In this document: positions 24,312-25,065 of the stretch, piece by piece
How the letters are laid out: each line of letters starts with the position of its first letter
Numbering within the stretch: position 1 is the stretch's first letter
NCBI GenBank assembly: GCA_937895825.1
Contig: CALBKP010000012.1
Span: 1 to 25,065 of the forward strand
DNA length: 25,065 bases
Origin: an uncultured Alistipes sp.
GTDB lineage: Bacteria > Bacteroidota > Bacteroidia > Bacteroidales > Rikenellaceae
Direction of reading: 5' to 3'
The notes under the pieces: generated by a model
What the model was told of the DNA's origin: nothing
Databases searched by the model: none
What the model saw: the letters and a program-made list of their open reading frames with translations, nothing else
Position numbers and translations under genes: made by a program

Positions 24312-24351
24312 ATAAAAAATAGAGGTAGCAAGGATTTATACTTGCCACCTC
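24312..24351 (-). terminator. Terminator of the M13 peptidase gene
   Basis: On the minus strand GAGGTGGCAAG (24351-24341) pairs with CTTGCTACCTC (24332-24322) with one G-T wobble and an 8-base loop, followed by TATTTTTTATG. It begins about 25 bases after the M13 stop codon. Confidence 0.85.
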
Positions 24352-24376
24352 CATATAAAAGTTGTTCGCTTACCTA

Positions 24377-25065
24377 CTACCAGATAACCACGCGCTCCTC
24401 AACGGGCATATACATAGCATCCTCCTCGGTGATACCAAAGGCATCGTAGAACGACTGGATGTTACGCAAGGTTGCGTTTACGCGGTTGCGGCCGAGTGAG
24501 TGAACGTCAACCTTTGTAAGGCGCTCCTTCTCTTGGTCGGTGATGTTCTGTGCCCAGAGTGTAGCGTAGCCAATGTAGAAACGTTGCTCGCCGGTGAAGC
24601 CGTCGATATCCTCGGGACGACCCTCAGTCCAAGCGTGGTCGGTAAGAGCGGTGAATGCAAGGCGCAAGCCACCCTGGTCTGCGATATTCTCGCCCAACGA
24701 GAACTTACCATCGGCAAAGAGTCCAGGAAGGATCTCGATGGCGTTGAACTGGTCAACGAGCACCTGAGTCTTAGCCTCGAATGCTGTGCGGTCCTCCTTG
24801 CTCCACCAGTCGTTCATGTTTCCTACCTTGTCGAACTGCGAGCCCTGGTCGTCGAAGCCGTGAGTCATCTCATGAGCGATAACCACGCCGATAGCGCCAT
24901 AGTTTACTGCATCGTCAGCATCGGGGTTGTAGAAAGGAGGCTGGAGGATAGCTGCGGGGAAGCATATCTCGTTGGTTGTTGGCATGTAGTATGCGTTAAC
25001 CATCTGGGGAGGCATCATCCACTTCTCGCGATCTACGGGCTTGCCTACCTCGGCCATAGCGTCGG
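24377..25065 (-). CDS. M13-family zinc metallopeptidase (PepO/neprilysin-like), C-terminal part
   Basis: The last 229 residues of an M13 endopeptidase; the gene runs off the right edge. The zinc-binding HEMTH is at 24860-24874, the third ligand lies in GENIADQGG (glutamate codon near 24689-24691), and NAYYMPTTNEI upstream is the substrate-binding block NAYY. The C-terminus ends in VVIW, a terminal tryptophan as in the neprilysin family. In Bacteroidota these proteins are usually exported, cut small peptides and have an N-terminal signal peptide, here outside the window. The gene ends at a hairpin terminator. It carries the whole active site, so the visible part is intact. Confidence 0.96.
   Translation of the reverse strand, partial: DAMAEVGKPVDREKWMMPPQMVNAYYMPTTNEICFPAAILQPPFYNPDADDAVNYGAIGVVIAHEMTHGFDDQGSQFDKVGNMNDWWSKEDRTAFEAKTQVLVDQFNAIEILPGLFADGKFSLGENIADQGGLRLAFTALTDHAWTEGRPEDIDGFTGEQRFYIGYATLWAQNITDQEKERLTKVDVHSLGRNRVNATLRNIQSFYDAFGITEEDAMYMPVEERVVIW

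Overview
The window reads as ordinary chromosome from a Bacteroidota bacterium of the order Bacteroidales. A gut Alistipes-like (Rikenellaceae) organism is my best guess, but that is inference. Supporting signs are promoters of the TAnnTTTG type (-7 element) in front of several genes, a MoxR/Bat operon, GldH, a PSP1/RicT protein, a plug-poor TonB-receptor-like barrel and an M13 peptidase. Gene density is very high. Almost everything lies on the minus strand, so transcription runs from right to left. Only serS and a small ferredoxin gene lie on the plus strand. No rRNA, tRNA, CRISPR array, IS element or prophage gene was seen. No gap without a gene exceeds 300 bases; the largest, about 281 bases, lies between the U32 gene and serS.

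Right to left on the minus strand: a 3'-terminal part of an M13 metallopeptidase (24377-25065) ends at a hairpin terminator. An outer-membrane beta-barrel protein follows (21781-24249). Next is a four-gene operon, ricT-like PSP1 protein, gldH, trmB, rlmD (17551-21690), combining a membrane-linked lipoprotein with RNA-modifying enzymes. It ends at a perfect hairpin at 17486-17523 shared with the converging plus-strand ferredoxin gene. serS (15970-17241) and the ferredoxin gene (17293-17463) form the plus-strand island.

From a promoter at 15713-15720 a tightly packed run of eight minus-strand genes follows: a U32 (RlhA-like) enzyme, a RlmI-like methyltransferase, two half-size chromate transporters, a PcrA/UvrD helicase, a family 2 glycosyltransferase, endonuclease III and an S41 lipoprotein protease (6408-15688). 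Gaps are 0-18 bases, with one ATGA overlap. RNA modification, DNA repair and envelope functions share this run without an obvious single pathway.

A second promoter (6362-6369) precedes the MoxR/Bat operon (326-6293): MoxR ATPase, DUF58 protein, a membrane-anchored 380-residue protein, a TPR protein with a Q/N/D-rich tail, BatA and BatB. A dipeptidase gene (pepD) starts 4 bases later and runs off the left edge. In this copy the TPR gene precedes the two VWA genes, and no BatD or BatE gene follows BatB. Together these encode a MoxR-VWA machine at the inner membrane, thought to help envelope proteins or stress tolerance.

I did not find a clearly new defence or mobile system. The best leads are the rearranged and shortened Bat operon, the long charged tail on the RicT-like protein, the plug-poor outer-membrane receptor, the RlhA-like/methyltransferase pair and a heptamer repeat upstream of serS.
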